DNA from: an uncultured Acetatifactor sp.
Lineage (GTDB): Bacteria > Bacillota > Clostridia > Lachnospirales > Lachnospiraceae
Length of the DNA stretch: 64,000 nt
Assembly: GCA_910578185.1 (NCBI GenBank)
Contig: CAJTPN010000004.1
Coordinates: forward strand, 133,483-197,482
Direction: 5' to 3'
Shown here: piece by piece, positions 53,297-62,741 of the stretch
Numbering within the stretch: the stretch's first letter is position 1
How the letters are laid out: each line of letters begins with the position of its first letter
Notes under the pieces: generated by a model
Told to the model about the DNA's origin: nothing
Databases searched by the model: none
Seen by the model: the letters and a program-made list of their open reading frames with translations, nothing else
Position numbers and translations under genes: made by a program

Positions 53297-54694
53297 CTAC
53301 ATGAGGGTAAATGAAAGCAGACTGACATTTCCCCCACCCCGATAGGTCAGATACAGAGCCTGCTTTCCATCCGGTATCTGTACCGGGGCCGCATATTCCT
53401 CCCATACGTTGGCAGATTTTACCTGAATCTGTGCCAGAATCTCCCCGTCCCAAGAGGTGCGCACCTCAAAACACCCGTGGGCATATCCCCGGACCTTAAT
53501 TCTGATTTCCTTTACCTCATGGCAGTCAAAATACTTGAACCCTGCCGTGGCGGAATCCTGTATATTTCCTATGTACCCGGGTTCTTCGTCTCCATCCCTT
53601 CCGTCCTGCATGATTTTGGGGAAACGGTTGTCACCCACATATACAGATGGAATATCCCGGAATAAATTGCAGGCAATATAAGCCGGGTATTCTCCCCGCC
53701 CCTCCAGAGGTTTCCCGTTGAGTCCGCAGGAAGTCAGCTCTGCCTGCGCAAAGCTCCCGTCCTCCAATTGTTCCAGCTTCTCCGCGCAGCCCTGACGACT
53801 GTACCATGTGCCATTGGTGTGGCGATGATAGAAAATATACCACTCCCCTTCTATTTTCACAATGCTTCCATGGTTATTGGCCCCATACGCCATGGGCAAG
53901 TCCGCAGGCTTGTAAGTATCAATATGAAGATCACAGTTGCTCACCAGCACTCCGCCGTATACAAAGTCCCGGGTAGGATTTTTACTAGTGGCATAACAGA
54001 GCTCATGCATGACAACGGAAGAATACACAAAATAATAAGTGTCCCCGCTTTTTCGGATGGAAGACGCTTCAAAAAACTCATGTCCCTCAAACCCTGTCCC
54101 CTTTCCATATTCACATCCGGGAACTATGAATACAGGCGCCTCTTCTATGGTGAGCATATCCGGCCCAAGCACCGTAGCCATGGCCCCACTCCTGCTTTTG
54201 TCCCCTCTTTTGCAGAAACCTGTATAGAGATAAGTTCTATTTCCCTCCGTCAATACACCGGGATCAAACTGAGGCTGATCCTCCTCCCGCTCTCCCAGTC
54301 TGACGCCGTCCTGATAATGAACATACCCATAAAATTCATACCTTCCCCCGGGAGTATCGCATACCGCCACCGACACAATGGAAACATGATCCAGCACATA
54401 GTAAAGATAGTACCTGCCGTCCGGCCCCTGTGTCACATCCGGCGCATAAAGACACATTTTGCCTTCTTTGTTAAGCGGGTCCTCATCCTTGGGGTAAATC
54501 ACCCCTTCATATCTCCAATTCCCCAGATCATTTACCGGAGCGGACCAACATACATAATCCCCCATACAGAATACATACCCGTTGTAGAAGTCATGGGAAC
54601 CATAGATATAAACCCTGTCGTCAAACACATACGGCTCCCCGTCAGGTATATACTCCCATGAGGGCAAATACGGATTCAACGCCTGTTTTTTCAT
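53297..54694 (-). CDS. GH43 glycosidase with C-terminal carbohydrate-binding domain
   Basis: A 465-aa intracellular enzyme of the five-bladed propeller GH43 type. The three catalytic acids are recognisable: base Asp18 in WEYIPDGEPYVF, pKa modulator Asp86 in LYAPDV and acid Glu209 in EFFEASS. The last about 120 residues (from about 335) form a CBM6-like beta-sandwich. GH43 members are beta-xylosidases, arabinofuranosidases or arabinanases; the specificity is not certain. The start is the ATG preceded by AAGGAGGTAAGT. There is no signal peptide. It extends the arabinose/xylose theme of the GH51 cluster but is far from it. Confidence 0.9.
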   Translation of the reverse strand: MKKQALNPYLPSWEYIPDGEPYVFDDRVYIYGSHDFYNGYVFCMGDYVCWSAPVNDLGNWRYEGVIYPKDEDPLNKEGKMCLYAPDVTQGPDGRYYLYYVLDHVSIVSVAVCDTPGGRYEFYGYVHYQDGVRLGEREEDQPQFDPGVLTEGNRTYLYTGFCKRGDKSRSGAMATVLGPDMLTIEEAPVFIVPGCEYGKGTGFEGHEFFEASSIRKSGDTYYFVYSSVVMHELCYATSKNPTRDFVYGGVLVSNCDLHIDTYKPADLPMAYGANNHGSIVKIEGEWYIFYHRHTNGTWYSRQGCAEKLEQLEDGSFAQAELTSCGLNGKPLEGRGEYPAYIACNLFRDIPSVYVGDNRFPKIMQDGRDGDEEPGYIGNIQDSATAGFKYFDCHEVKEIRIKVRGYAHGCFEVRTSWDGEILAQIQVKSANVWEEYAAPVQIPDGKQALYLTYRGGGNVSLLSFTLM

Positions 54695-54723
54695 ACTTAC
54701 CTCCTTGAATTCTTCACACAATC

Positions 54724-54942
54724 TCATAAGCCAAGCTGCTGACTCTCTATCGCTTTAATTCTTCTGACGCCTGCCGAAGACGCTTCCTCCTTTATGATTC
54801 TGAAAGCTCCCAGTTCTCTGGTGTTTGCCGCATGTGAACCGCCACAGATTTCTTTGGAATAACCCTCAATCGTATATGCCTTCACCTTCTCGCCGTACTT
54901 TTCGGCAAAGACACCAACCGCCCCCTGCTTATAAGCCTCCCT
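54724..54942 (-). pseudogene. alaS / alanyl-tRNA-editing gene fragment
   Basis: In one minus-strand frame: EAYKQGAVGVFAEKYGEKVK, EICGGSHAANTRELGAFRII and EEASSAGVRRIKAIE, ending in TGA at 54724-54726. This is the tRNA_SAD (editing) region of alanyl-tRNA synthetase, with the zinc motif CGGSH. There is no start codon, synthetase core or DHHA1 domain, and a stop codon precedes it within about 10 codons. Only some 72 codons remain. It overlaps the 5' flank of the GH43 gene. Confidence 0.75.
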
Positions 54943-54993
54943 TCCAGTCGCTGCGCTACGGCACTAAAGGGTGACGATTCCCCGGCGCTCTTT

Positions 54994-55671
54994 TTATACG
55001 CCGGTGATATAGAAGCGCCAGAGATAGTCCGCCGCTTCCTCTGCATAGTCGATGCCAATCCGCTTCCCGGCCAGAATTCGTTTCGGGCTAACCCTAAGTC
55101 CCTCTGTCACATAAAAAGTTTTGCTCTCCACCATATCCACATCGTTATCCGCCCTGGTAATCCCCATGGCAATGCACATCTTACCCGGTCCGTCCGACAG
55201 ATGTTTTTTAACGGATCCAGGACAGAAATCCGGCGTACATGACAACTTTCCTTTTTTCTCCTGTTTCCGATTCCACTCCGCAAGCCGCAGGGCAAGCATA
55301 CGTTCCCTTGATTCCTGATCTGCAGGCACCACGCTTCGAAGCAAAACCGCCTGGGGAATCCCCTCAGTCATTGCCGCTATATTCATGCAGCTGTACATAC
55401 CGTAAATCAAATATACATATGATGTGCCTCCCATATGATACATGGGTTCCGTCCGATCAGTCCGTTTCCCTCCGTAGGTGTGGGAACCTTTGTCCGTCTC
55501 CCCCATATAGCTCTCCACCTCCGTGATTATCCCACGCACAGTTCCCAATGCCGTTTCATGCACCAGAATTTTTCCCAAAAGCGCCTTTGCCACAGTGATC
55601 CCATCCCTTGTAAAAAAGCTCCTTGGAAGCTTTCCGCCCGTACCTACTCCGCCATCTGTTCCTATCCCCAT
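54994..55671 (-). CDS. 3-methyladenine DNA glycosylase (AAG/MPG type)
   Basis: A 225-aa enzyme of the human-AAG-like fold. Recognisable blocks are FFTRDGITVAKALLGK, ITEVESYMGETDKGSHTYGG (catalytic Glu in TEVESY), YVYLIYGMYSCMNI, AVLLRSVVP and GPGKMCIAMGI. It removes 3-methyladenine, hypoxanthine and similar bases. The first about 15 residues (GIGTDGGVGTGGK) are extra and low-complexity. GGAAGGAGTAAG precedes the ATG. Confidence 0.93.
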   Translation of the reverse strand: MGIGTDGGVGTGGKLPRSFFTRDGITVAKALLGKILVHETALGTVRGIITEVESYMGETDKGSHTYGGKRTDRTEPMYHMGGTSYVYLIYGMYSCMNIAAMTEGIPQAVLLRSVVPADQESRERMLALRLAEWNRKQEKKGKLSCTPDFCPGSVKKHLSDGPGKMCIAMGITRADNDVDMVESKTFYVTEGLRVSPKRILAGKRIGIDYAEEAADYLWRFYITGV

Positions 55672-55752
55672 CTATCTTACTCCTTCCGATAAGTTCGGAG
55701 TTCTCCCGTCCCCCTACGTACGCCTCCAACAAATCGAGGCATCTCAATTCCC

Positions 55753-56547
55753 TTATACCGGCCTGTCTCTGCCATATACCTCTATCTGGCTCAAGGCAGG
55801 GAAGGGTGAAGGATCATCTGACTTAATCAGATCACACAATTCAAGCCATTCGATCTTTTTTTCCGGAAACGCCAGTACCTGCGCCCTTGTTGATTTTTCC
55901 AGCGAAAACTCCTTAATGCTTCCGTCGGAAAACTTCACAGTCGCCCTCACCCACCAATTATCATGCGGAAAATCCGAACGAGTATACAGCACCACCTTAT
56001 CCGCGATAACCTCCCTGCCAAAAGCAATCTTCAAAGCCGCGTCGTCCTGTTGGTTAATTCCCCATGACTGATAGGGCCAGGAGCCATGAGACAGATTTGC
56101 CCGCACACCGTCTATGGCATTTCTCGCCGCAAAGGTCGCCTCTCCTCTGGTCTCCACATTGGCGGTCGCATGAGGAAAACAGGGAACGTCAAAACGCTGG
56201 TCCGCAGGATTTAACGCCAGATTGCGGTAAGATGCTACCTCCTCCCTTCCTGCCAATTCCGCATAAATATAATGCCTGTCCCCTGAAAATACCTTTGGAG
56301 AATAACTTCTGCGCTGTTCTCCAAAAGGGATATAATAAGACACATCACCTGTTAAATACACAAATGCGGCTCCCAGCCCATCGTCCACCTGCCACTTCAG
56401 ATAAACCTGCTTTTCCGAAATCTTCAGATCAATCCGGTCTCCTTCCTGATATGTATGCTTGCATACCAGATCAACAAAGTCTTCTCCCTTCGCCTGACAG
56501 ACAACATTACCCTCCTTGTCGATTACCTGTAATGAAATAATCGCCAT
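55753..56547 (-). CDS. Galactose-binding-like beta-sandwich protein (DUF7402-like)
   Basis: A 264-aa cytoplasmic-looking protein. The N-terminal 110 residues are strand-rich (IISLQVIDKEGNVVCQAKG, DRIDLKISEKQVYLKW). The C-terminal half has ARNAIDGVRANLSHGSWPYQ and SWGINQQDDAALKIAFGRE, which resembles discoidin/galactose-binding domains and the DUF7402 group. It probably recognises carbohydrate; no catalytic motif is seen. Function unknown. A weak AGGAGGAAGTGTTGG region lies upstream of the ATG. Confidence 0.65.
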   Translation of the reverse strand: MAIISLQVIDKEGNVVCQAKGEDFVDLVCKHTYQEGDRIDLKISEKQVYLKWQVDDGLGAAFVYLTGDVSYYIPFGEQRRSYSPKVFSGDRHYIYAELAGREEVASYRNLALNPADQRFDVPCFPHATANVETRGEATFAARNAIDGVRANLSHGSWPYQSWGINQQDDAALKIAFGREVIADKVVLYTRSDFPHDNWWVRATVKFSDGSIKEFSLEKSTRAQVLAFPEKKIEWLELCDLIKSDDPSPFPALSQIEVYGRDRPV

Positions 56548-56661
56548 ACCAACACTTCCTCCTATTCAATTATCGCCTGCGACAATTTGCTGTTACGAAT
56601 ATTCGAACATATGCCTCCTGACATTTCTTAGCCGGATTACTTTCTGCTCCGCATCTATGCT

Positions 56662-56940
56662 TTAACTTCTTTCAATTCTATCTCCATAAGGCAGAGCTTT
56701 AATATACTTTTCCATGTAATCAAAATCCGTTTTCCCGTCTTCTGCACTTGGCAGTTTAATTATGGTATCCTTCATTTTCTCCAATGTCCATTTCCTGCCA
56801 TAACCAAAACGATATTGATTCGCCTTGATAACCGTGATCAAAAACATCGCCACATATTGATTCATGCACCAGAAATCTTTCGCATTTAATATATTGACAT
56901 CATCTGAGGCCCAAAACGGCTCCGCAGCCTCATATAAACA
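56662..56940 (-). pseudogene. Restriction-modification subunit fragment (C-terminus)
   Basis: The last about 90 codons of a DNA-recognition or methyltransferase subunit remain: FWASDDVNIL, MNQYVAMFLITVIKANQYRF, GYGRKWTLEKMKDTIIKLP and DFDYMEKYIKALPYG. The RFxYGRKW and FMExYIKSLPxS-type ending is typical of type I/IIG specificity regions. Upstream the frame runs into the 3' end of the GNAT gene (56886-57461), so the two are fused at the DNA level. A 67-aa ORF starting at MNQY is open but is unlikely to be functional. Confidence 0.7.
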
Positions 56941-57461
56941 AGCTCCTGAAATCCGGCCACTCGAGATTTAAAGCCTTTGGGATTTCTGCCAAACTCTACA
57001 AAACCGGCCTTTTTATACATGGATATCGCTCTTTTGTTTTCCCCAACCACATTGAGCTCAAGTTGTTCATAGCCCGCATTTCTTGCACATTCAATACAGG
57101 CTTTCATCAATGCGCTGCCGATTCCCAATCCCCAAAACTCCCTGGCCACGCTGATGCCAAATTCGGCACGATGCCGCACTTTGTATTTCGTGCCCATCGC
57201 TTCGATTCCCGCAGTTCCTACAATTCTATTTTCTACCTCGGCAATGATTTCAATTTCATTCCTGCTCTCGGACTTTTTCTTTAAAAATCCGCTTTCCTTC
57301 TCAGGGTCAAAGCTGTTCTCCTCCGGATAGGAAAGCAAATAGTCCGTTTGAGAGTGGGTCAGATTGAAGTTTTCCAATACAGCCTGTCCATCCTCTTCGC
57401 AGCCATTTCTCAAACAGCATTCCCTGTTATCCTTTAACAAAACTATTTTATAATATTTCAA
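56886..57461 (-). CDS. GNAT-family N-acetyltransferase
   Basis: A 191-aa GNAT protein. The acetyl-CoA loop is GISVAREFWGLGIGSALM (R/Q-x-x-G-x-G/A type: about 107-124), followed by ENKRAISMYKKAGFVEFGR. The acceptor may be an amine on a protein, antibiotic or polyamine; unknown. The normal end of relatives would be near ELVYMRL. The last 10-12 residues (RSRFGPQMMSIY) come from the abutting restriction-modification fragment, so the C-terminus is hybrid. It has only a modest AGGAGAT ribosome binding site. Confidence 0.88.
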   Translation of the reverse strand: MKYYKIVLLKDNRECCLRNGCEEDGQAVLENFNLTHSQTDYLLSYPEENSFDPEKESGFLKKKSESRNEIEIIAEVENRIVGTAGIEAMGTKYKVRHRAEFGISVAREFWGLGIGSALMKACIECARNAGYEQLELNVVGENKRAISMYKKAGFVEFGRNPKGFKSRVAGFQELVYMRLRSRFGPQMMSIY

Positions 57462-57551
57462 AATAAATCTCCTACTTTACTGACACGTTTATTTTCTGCC
57501 AAATGGCGCAGAATGAATTTTCAGCCTGCAAGGCGAAAGCGGGCGGAGCTT

Positions 57552-57902
57552 TCACAGCAGCTTATCTTCCCATTCCTCCTCTTTAAATCCAACCAGAACA
57601 AAGTCCTCCCCCACTATCAAAGGGCGCTTTACCAGCATACCGTCCGCGGCAAGCAGCGCAAGCTGTTCCTCCTCCGACATTTCCGGCAGCCTGCTCTTAA
57701 GCTGCATTTCCTTGTACAGATTGCCGCTGGTATTGAAAAAACGCTTTAAAGGCAGACCGCTCTTTTTATGCCATTCGGCTAGCTCCTCCTTGCCGGGATT
57801 CTGTTCCCTGATCGGTCTGTCCTCATAGGAAATATTATGTTCCTTCAGCCAGGCCACCGCCTTTTTGCAAGTACTGCATTTTTGATATTGTATTAACTGC
57901 AT
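57552..57902 (-). CDS. ArsC/Spx-family thioredoxin-fold protein
   Basis: A 116-aa protein of the ArsC/YffB/Spx family with CSTCKKA near the N-terminus (Cys10 and Cys13 in QYQKCSTC), RPIREQNPGKEEL and VKRPLIVGEDFVLVGFKEEEW. It may be an arsenate reductase-like protein or a regulator of the Spx/MgsR kind. The ATG after GGAGGGACG was chosen over a start five codons earlier. It follows no obvious operon. The flanks (57462-57551, 57903-58060) have only small hairpins. Confidence 0.88.
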   Translation of the reverse strand: MQLIQYQKCSTCKKAVAWLKEHNISYEDRPIREQNPGKEELAEWHKKSGLPLKRFFNTSGNLYKEMQLKSRLPEMSEEEQLALLAADGMLVKRPLIVGEDFVLVGFKEEEWEDKLL

Positions 57903-58060
57903 TTTACGTCCCTCCATTTTGTATTGCTTCAGCCGCTCTATTTTTTTACCATAATATTATAAACTCCTCTTCGGAAAAGAGTTTTTGCATTTTTTCGGTG
58001 TCGTTTAGCCCCTTTTTAGGCTCCCTTGGGAACATGTCCCAAAACTTATCCTGCATATCA

Positions 58061-59194
58061 TCACTCCCCAACCACCGCTCTCATATCCACGATCTTCCAC
58101 TGGCCGCCAAAATCGGCATAGTAATAGGTATCGTTGGTGATAACCGTGCGGACTTCCCCCGTCTTCGTGAGCACCATAGTCTTCTCAAAATATACATTGC
58201 AGGAAAACAGTGTGTCGCTGTACCAGACAAAATCACTGACCTTTTGCCCTGCAAATGAGGGCTCCCTGTGATCGCTGTACATCCACATATCATGTCTTCT
58301 GTAATTTTCCGCCAATTCCAAAAATTCGGACCCCTCCGGAAACATATATTTGATGGGTTCCACGCTTTGATTGCTTCCCGGAAGATCTTTGGAGAAAAAG
58401 TTGGAATAGTTTACGGCATTCTCCAGAGCGGCTTGCGCCAGCTCCTCCGCCTCCCCTTCGATGGGCGTTTCCGGGAAACCGTCATATTCTGCCAGATTGC
58501 CCTCCAGGGTATACGCCAGCTCCTGTCCAAGATTGTTATATATTCTGATCTTTGGCTTCTCCATCAGCCCTGTCACCTTATACTCCACCACCTTGGGGAC
58601 TGCCGTATATGCCGAAGCGTATTTTAGTTCTTCCAGTTCCCACTCGTTACCAGTCAGATATTTTGCAGGATCTGCCTCTTTGTCATTGATCTCCACCGTG
58701 CAGTTATCCGGAACACGGATCAGGATTTCCTGTGAGCTGATCTCCAAAACCGGTGAAACTTCGGCAATCTCCCACTCCTGCACGGTCAATATAAACATCA
58801 ATGGTTCCGATGCGGTTTCCTTTAATTTCACCGACGCAACTTTTTTGTTGTCGGCATAAAGGTTATAGATCGGATTCTGTGCGTCATAACTGTCGGCGGA
58901 TTTTTCAACCTGTATTTCTTTGCCGGAAAGAAAGGAAAGATAATCCTGCTTTACCAGATCCGCCTGTTCAAATTCATTCTCCGTATGGGGAAAAGATAAA
59001 TACATTTCCACATTTCCTTCTTCCAGCTCCCGCGCCAGCATTTCTACTGTGTGCTCCGGCTGCGCCGCCTCATACGTCAGCAGGCTCTCCTGAACATACC
59101 GCAGCACATAAGCCCAAAAAGATATCAGCACAAGCAGAAACACCAGATAACCCACCAGAAAAAACGGAAACTTTCTCTTTTTGTATCCAGCCAT
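58061..59194 (-). CDS. Single-pass membrane-anchored extracytoplasmic protein
   Basis: A 377-aa protein with basic N-terminus (AGYKKRKF), one helix (about 10-32) and a long outside domain. The domain is strand-rich with tandem about 100-residue units (EEGNVEMYLSFPHTENEF, then YSNFFSKDLPG...) and looks like NTF2- or anti-sigma-type sensing modules. No catalytic motif. The start is the ATG following AGGAGATATTTGTG; a GTG directly upstream is also in frame. The next gene upstream (59361-60467) is a NAGPA-domain protein with similar topology, so they probably act together at the cell surface. Confidence 0.7.
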   Translation of the reverse strand: MAGYKKRKFPFFLVGYLVFLLVLISFWAYVLRYVQESLLTYEAAQPEHTVEMLARELEEGNVEMYLSFPHTENEFEQADLVKQDYLSFLSGKEIQVEKSADSYDAQNPIYNLYADNKKVASVKLKETASEPLMFILTVQEWEIAEVSPVLEISSQEILIRVPDNCTVEINDKEADPAKYLTGNEWELEELKYASAYTAVPKVVEYKVTGLMEKPKIRIYNNLGQELAYTLEGNLAEYDGFPETPIEGEAEELAQAALENAVNYSNFFSKDLPGSNQSVEPIKYMFPEGSEFLELAENYRRHDMWMYSDHREPSFAGQKVSDFVWYSDTLFSCNVYFEKTMVLTKTGEVRTVITNDTYYYADFGGQWKIVDMRAVVGE

Positions 59195-59360
59195 CACAAA
59201 TATCTCCTATTCCTACTCCGTATCCGTTCGCCCCTGCTCCCCGGCCTGCCGAACGTAATACGCTCTCTTTCCGGACAGATCTCATCCCACGAGAAACAAA
59301 TCCGGATTTCTTCACACCCCCGATAATTTCTGAAACCGCCGTAGTACTTCCAGCTTCTTG

Positions 59361-60467
59361 TCAGCTTTTTTTCTCCACCACAAACGCTGTTGGCAGTCTC
59401 CAGGAAGAAGTGGCCTGATACAGGGTCACGCTGGACATTTCATATACGCCGTCGTAATACATGGAAGAGGAGCTGCCGCCGTCCAGATTTGCCGCGTTCA
59501 CCGCACCGTATTCCTGCATGATGGAAATCAGATCCCTGGCGGTAGCGCCCAGGTGACCGCCCGCTCCCCGTCCGTCCGTCACCAGCAAAAGTACCGTACC
59601 GTCGGCCTTCTGACCGATGACCGTCCTTGGATTGGCTCCGCTGCCGCTGCCGCTTAATTCCGTAGCGGTACCGTTGATGATAAGCTTTGTAAAGTGGTTG
59701 TCGTCGCCGTCGTCGATATCCTTAAAACTGACGGCATCCCGAATATGGTTATCCGCCACAAGCGTTTCCACCTGACCGGCGGAAAGGCCTCCGATATCCG
59801 ATATAATCAGGATATTGTCCTCATTAAATCCGATCATCACATCCCCCGCTTGGGGCACATTGTATTGAATCTGGCCGTTGCACACCACAAGTCCCTTTGG
59901 TTTCCCTCCCCAGTTGCCGGTGGAATGATATTCTCCCCCATTGATTCCTCCCAGGCAGTCCTCCTGCTGTACAAGCTGTTCCAGAGTCAATCCCTTTTTG
60001 CCGTCCGGATCCTCCGACCAGGGATAAATGGTGGCAAGCCGTACTCGGGAAGGGTCTCTTACAATCATCAGCTTGGCAAAAAAAGAATGTCCCGATATCT
60101 CCACAATCTCCACATCTGCCAGTTCCGTCTTCTCTTCCTCTCCGCTCTGCGCAGGTCCTGTCACAGGAATGGCAATCAGGTTCGGATCCACTTCTTCTTC
60201 GTTGTGAACCATACCGTTACGTCCGGTGATTGCCAGAATTTCCTCCTCATTGAAATACCATGATGCAAGAAATTTCATCTGTCCTGTCTCCAGGATAGTG
60301 GACACAAACAAATCTCTTGCCGCAGGGCTGGGACCGTGGCAGATCAGCCACAGTGCGGTATATGCGCCCACAAACGTAACCCCCAAGAAAGTCAACACCA
60401 CCAGTAGAAATCTTCCAAGGTATTTCAATCCCTTATGTATCCCTTTTTCCTTACTTTGTTTCATCAT
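59361..60467 (-). CDS. Phosphodiester glycosidase (NAGPA-domain) membrane-anchored protein
   Basis: A 368-aa protein with one N-terminal helix (about 14-36) and an outside NAGPA domain (about 130-368). Motifs include GGINGGEYH, NPRTVIGQ and NLDGGSSSSMYYDG, typical of the family that cleaves N-acetylglucosamine-1-phosphodiesters and is found in bacterial exopolysaccharide and teichoic-acid-related loci. The ATG (of two adjacent) at 60465-60467 follows GGAAAGT; the frame before it has no homology. It lies upstream of the membrane-anchored protein at 58.1-59.2 kb. Confidence 0.88.
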   Translation of the reverse strand: MMKQSKEKGIHKGLKYLGRFLLVVLTFLGVTFVGAYTALWLICHGPSPAARDLFVSTILETGQMKFLASWYFNEEEILAITGRNGMVHNEEEVDPNLIAIPVTGPAQSGEEEKTELADVEIVEISGHSFFAKLMIVRDPSRVRLATIYPWSEDPDGKKGLTLEQLVQQEDCLGGINGGEYHSTGNWGGKPKGLVVCNGQIQYNVPQAGDVMIGFNEDNILIISDIGGLSAGQVETLVADNHIRDAVSFKDIDDGDDNHFTKLIINGTATELSGSGSGANPRTVIGQKADGTVLLLVTDGRGAGGHLGATARDLISIMQEYGAVNAANLDGGSSSSMYYDGVYEMSSVTLYQATSSWRLPTAFVVEKKS

Positions 60468-60613
60468 ACTTTCCGTACCTTTCCGCAGCCTGCGTAACTT
60501 CCTGTCATGCAAGACAAGGCGTCCTGCCTTGCAAAAAGCGTATGCCGTTTAAATGATATGACCACAGGCCCAAGGACATTATAAAATGTGTGGCGCCAGA
60601 AGTCAACTGCCAC

Positions 60614-60652
60614 AAAAAAGGCGGGAAACAGACATGGTCGTCCATTTCCCGC
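60614..60652 (-). terminator. Rho-independent terminator of the P-type ATPase gene
   Basis: An 8-bp stem (60621-60628 with 60645-60652) with inner GGAC/GTCT pairing, followed on the minus strand by CTTTTTT. It lies about 90 bp after the ATPase stop. Confidence 0.88.
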
Positions 60653-60740
60653 TAACACTCATATCCTGCTGCCGGGTACCCGCTTTGCCGCTATGGATTT
60701 CCCACAGTCAAGGCATGCGCTTCTCCCTGATTCTGCCTCT

Positions 60741-62726
60741 CTATAAACGCTTCTTTCTTTCTCTCACCTTCAGACATCTGATGGCATTCAGTACCGCCAA
60801 AATCATTACGCCCACATCGGCAAAAATTGCCACCCACATATTTGCCAGACCCACGGCTCCCAACAGCAGGCACGCCGCCTTGACTGCAAGCGCGAAAACA
60901 ATATTTTCATACACAATGCGCAGGCACTTCCTTGAAATCCTTATGGCAAGCGCCAGTTTCAGCGGGTTGTCATCCATAAGCACAATGTCCGCCGCCTCGA
61001 TGGCTGCGTCCGAGCCAAGCGCACCCATGGCCACACCGATATCTGCCCGGGAAAGCACCGGCGCGTCATTGATACCATCTCCCACAAAGGCAAGTTTTTC
61101 TTTCGGCGGCTTCCTCTCCAGCAGCTCTTCCACCGCCGTCACCTTATCCCCGGGCAAAAGTTCGCTCTTCACCTCGTCCAGCCCAAGTTCCTTTGCCACA
61201 TATCCCGCCACCGCGCTGCTGTCCCCGGTAAGCATCACCGTCTTCTTCACGCCTGCCGCCTTCAGCGCCGTCACGGCAGCCTTCGACTGTTCCTTTATCA
61301 CATCGGATATCAAAATGTAACCTGCATATTTTCCGTCCGCCGCCACATGAACGATGGTTCCAACGCCGGTGTCCTTTGTATATCCAACGCCCAGCTTTTC
61401 CATCAGCTTTGCATTGCCCGCAGCCACCAAAATGCCGTTGACAAGCGCCGTGACGCCGTGGCCGCCAATCTCTTCCACATCCGTCACCTGCATCTGTGCT
61501 TTCTCTCCGCTTTCCTTCCCATCCAACCGATTTACGCTTTGTGCCATATGCCCCCAGGCTTCCTTCAGACTCTTGCTGATGGGATGAGAAGAATAACTCT
61601 CCGCATAAGCAGCAAGCATAAGCAGCTTCCTGCGGGCCGCCTCCTCTTCCCCGGCTGTCTCATTCTGAAATTCCCGAGAAGGATACACCCCCGTAACCTG
61701 AAACACACCCTTTGTCAATGTACCCGTCTTGTCAAACACAACATATTTGGTCTGTGCCAAAGCCTCCAGATAATTGGATCCCTTTACCAGAATCCCCTTG
61801 GCGGATGCTCCTCCAATGCCCCCGAAAAAACTTAAGGGAATAGATATGACCAGAGCACAGGGACAACTGATCACAAGAAATGTCAAGGCACGAATTACCC
61901 ATACGCTCCAGTTTGCCGGATTACCGGCAATCACATTGATTAACGGCGGAAACACCGCAAGCGCCAGGGCGCCATAACACACCGCCGGCGTATAATACTT
62001 GGCAAATTTGGTGATGAAATTCTCCGATTTGGCTTTCTTCATACTGGAATTTTCCACCAAATCCAATATTTTGGAGACAGTGGATTCTCCAAATTCCTTT
62101 GTGGTCCGAAGCTTTAACAGACCGGAAAGATTCACGCAGCCGCTGATCACCTCGCCGCCGGGCGCCACTTCCCTGGGTACGCTCTCTCCGGTAAGCGCGC
62201 TGGTATCCAGAGAGGAAGTTCCCTCCAGTACCACGCCGTCGATGGGAATCTTTTCACCGGGGCGCACCACAATCACCGTGCCCACCTCCACATCATCCGG
62301 ATCCACCTGTTCCAGCCCGCCGTCATCGCCCTCTATATTGGCATAATCCGGGCGGATATCCATAAGCGCACTGATATTGCGCCTGCTCTTTCCCACGGCC
62401 ACAGCCTGAAAAAGCTCTCCGATCTGATAGAACAACATGACCGCCACGCCTTCCGCAAATTCGCCTTCCAGCCCCTTTGCCTCGTTATATACACCAAGGA
62501 GCATGGCGCCCACAGTAGCCACCGCCATCAGAAAATTCTCGTCAAAAACCTCGCCGTGGATAATTCCCAGCGCCGCCTTCTTTAAGATGTCATAGCCAAT
62601 CACCAGGTAGGGTACCAGATACAGTCCAAACCTTAGATACCCCTCTACCGGCACAAAGTGCAGCGCCACCATAAGCACTGCGGCCACAAGAATCCGGCAG
62701 AGCATTTTTTTCTGTTTTTTCGTCAT
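60741..62726 (-). CDS. cadA: Heavy-metal P1B-type ATPase (Zn/Cd/Pb exporter type)
   Basis: A 661-aa membrane pump. Its CPC metal site is C288-P-C290 in SCPCALV, the phosphorylated Asp332 is in DKTGT, SSHP includes His381, and GDGINDAP is near 570. The TGES actuator motif is at 179-182. Two N-terminal helix pairs precede the actuator domain. It lacks the usual N-terminal HMA domain; instead a separate HMA protein is encoded 15 bp upstream. CPC with this helix pattern fits zinc/cadmium/cobalt export. The gene is in an operon with the HMA gene and ends at a strong terminator. Confidence 0.93.
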   Translation of the reverse strand: MTKKQKKMLCRILVAAVLMVALHFVPVEGYLRFGLYLVPYLVIGYDILKKAALGIIHGEVFDENFLMAVATVGAMLLGVYNEAKGLEGEFAEGVAVMLFYQIGELFQAVAVGKSRRNISALMDIRPDYANIEGDDGGLEQVDPDDVEVGTVIVVRPGEKIPIDGVVLEGTSSLDTSALTGESVPREVAPGGEVISGCVNLSGLLKLRTTKEFGESTVSKILDLVENSSMKKAKSENFITKFAKYYTPAVCYGALALAVFPPLINVIAGNPANWSVWVIRALTFLVISCPCALVISIPLSFFGGIGGASAKGILVKGSNYLEALAQTKYVVFDKTGTLTKGVFQVTGVYPSREFQNETAGEEEAARRKLLMLAAYAESYSSHPISKSLKEAWGHMAQSVNRLDGKESGEKAQMQVTDVEEIGGHGVTALVNGILVAAGNAKLMEKLGVGYTKDTGVGTIVHVAADGKYAGYILISDVIKEQSKAAVTALKAAGVKKTVMLTGDSSAVAGYVAKELGLDEVKSELLPGDKVTAVEELLERKPPKEKLAFVGDGINDAPVLSRADIGVAMGALGSDAAIEAADIVLMDDNPLKLALAIRISRKCLRIVYENIVFALAVKAACLLLGAVGLANMWVAIFADVGVMILAVLNAIRCLKVRERKKRL

Positions 62727-62741
62727 TCTCCTTCACCTGCC

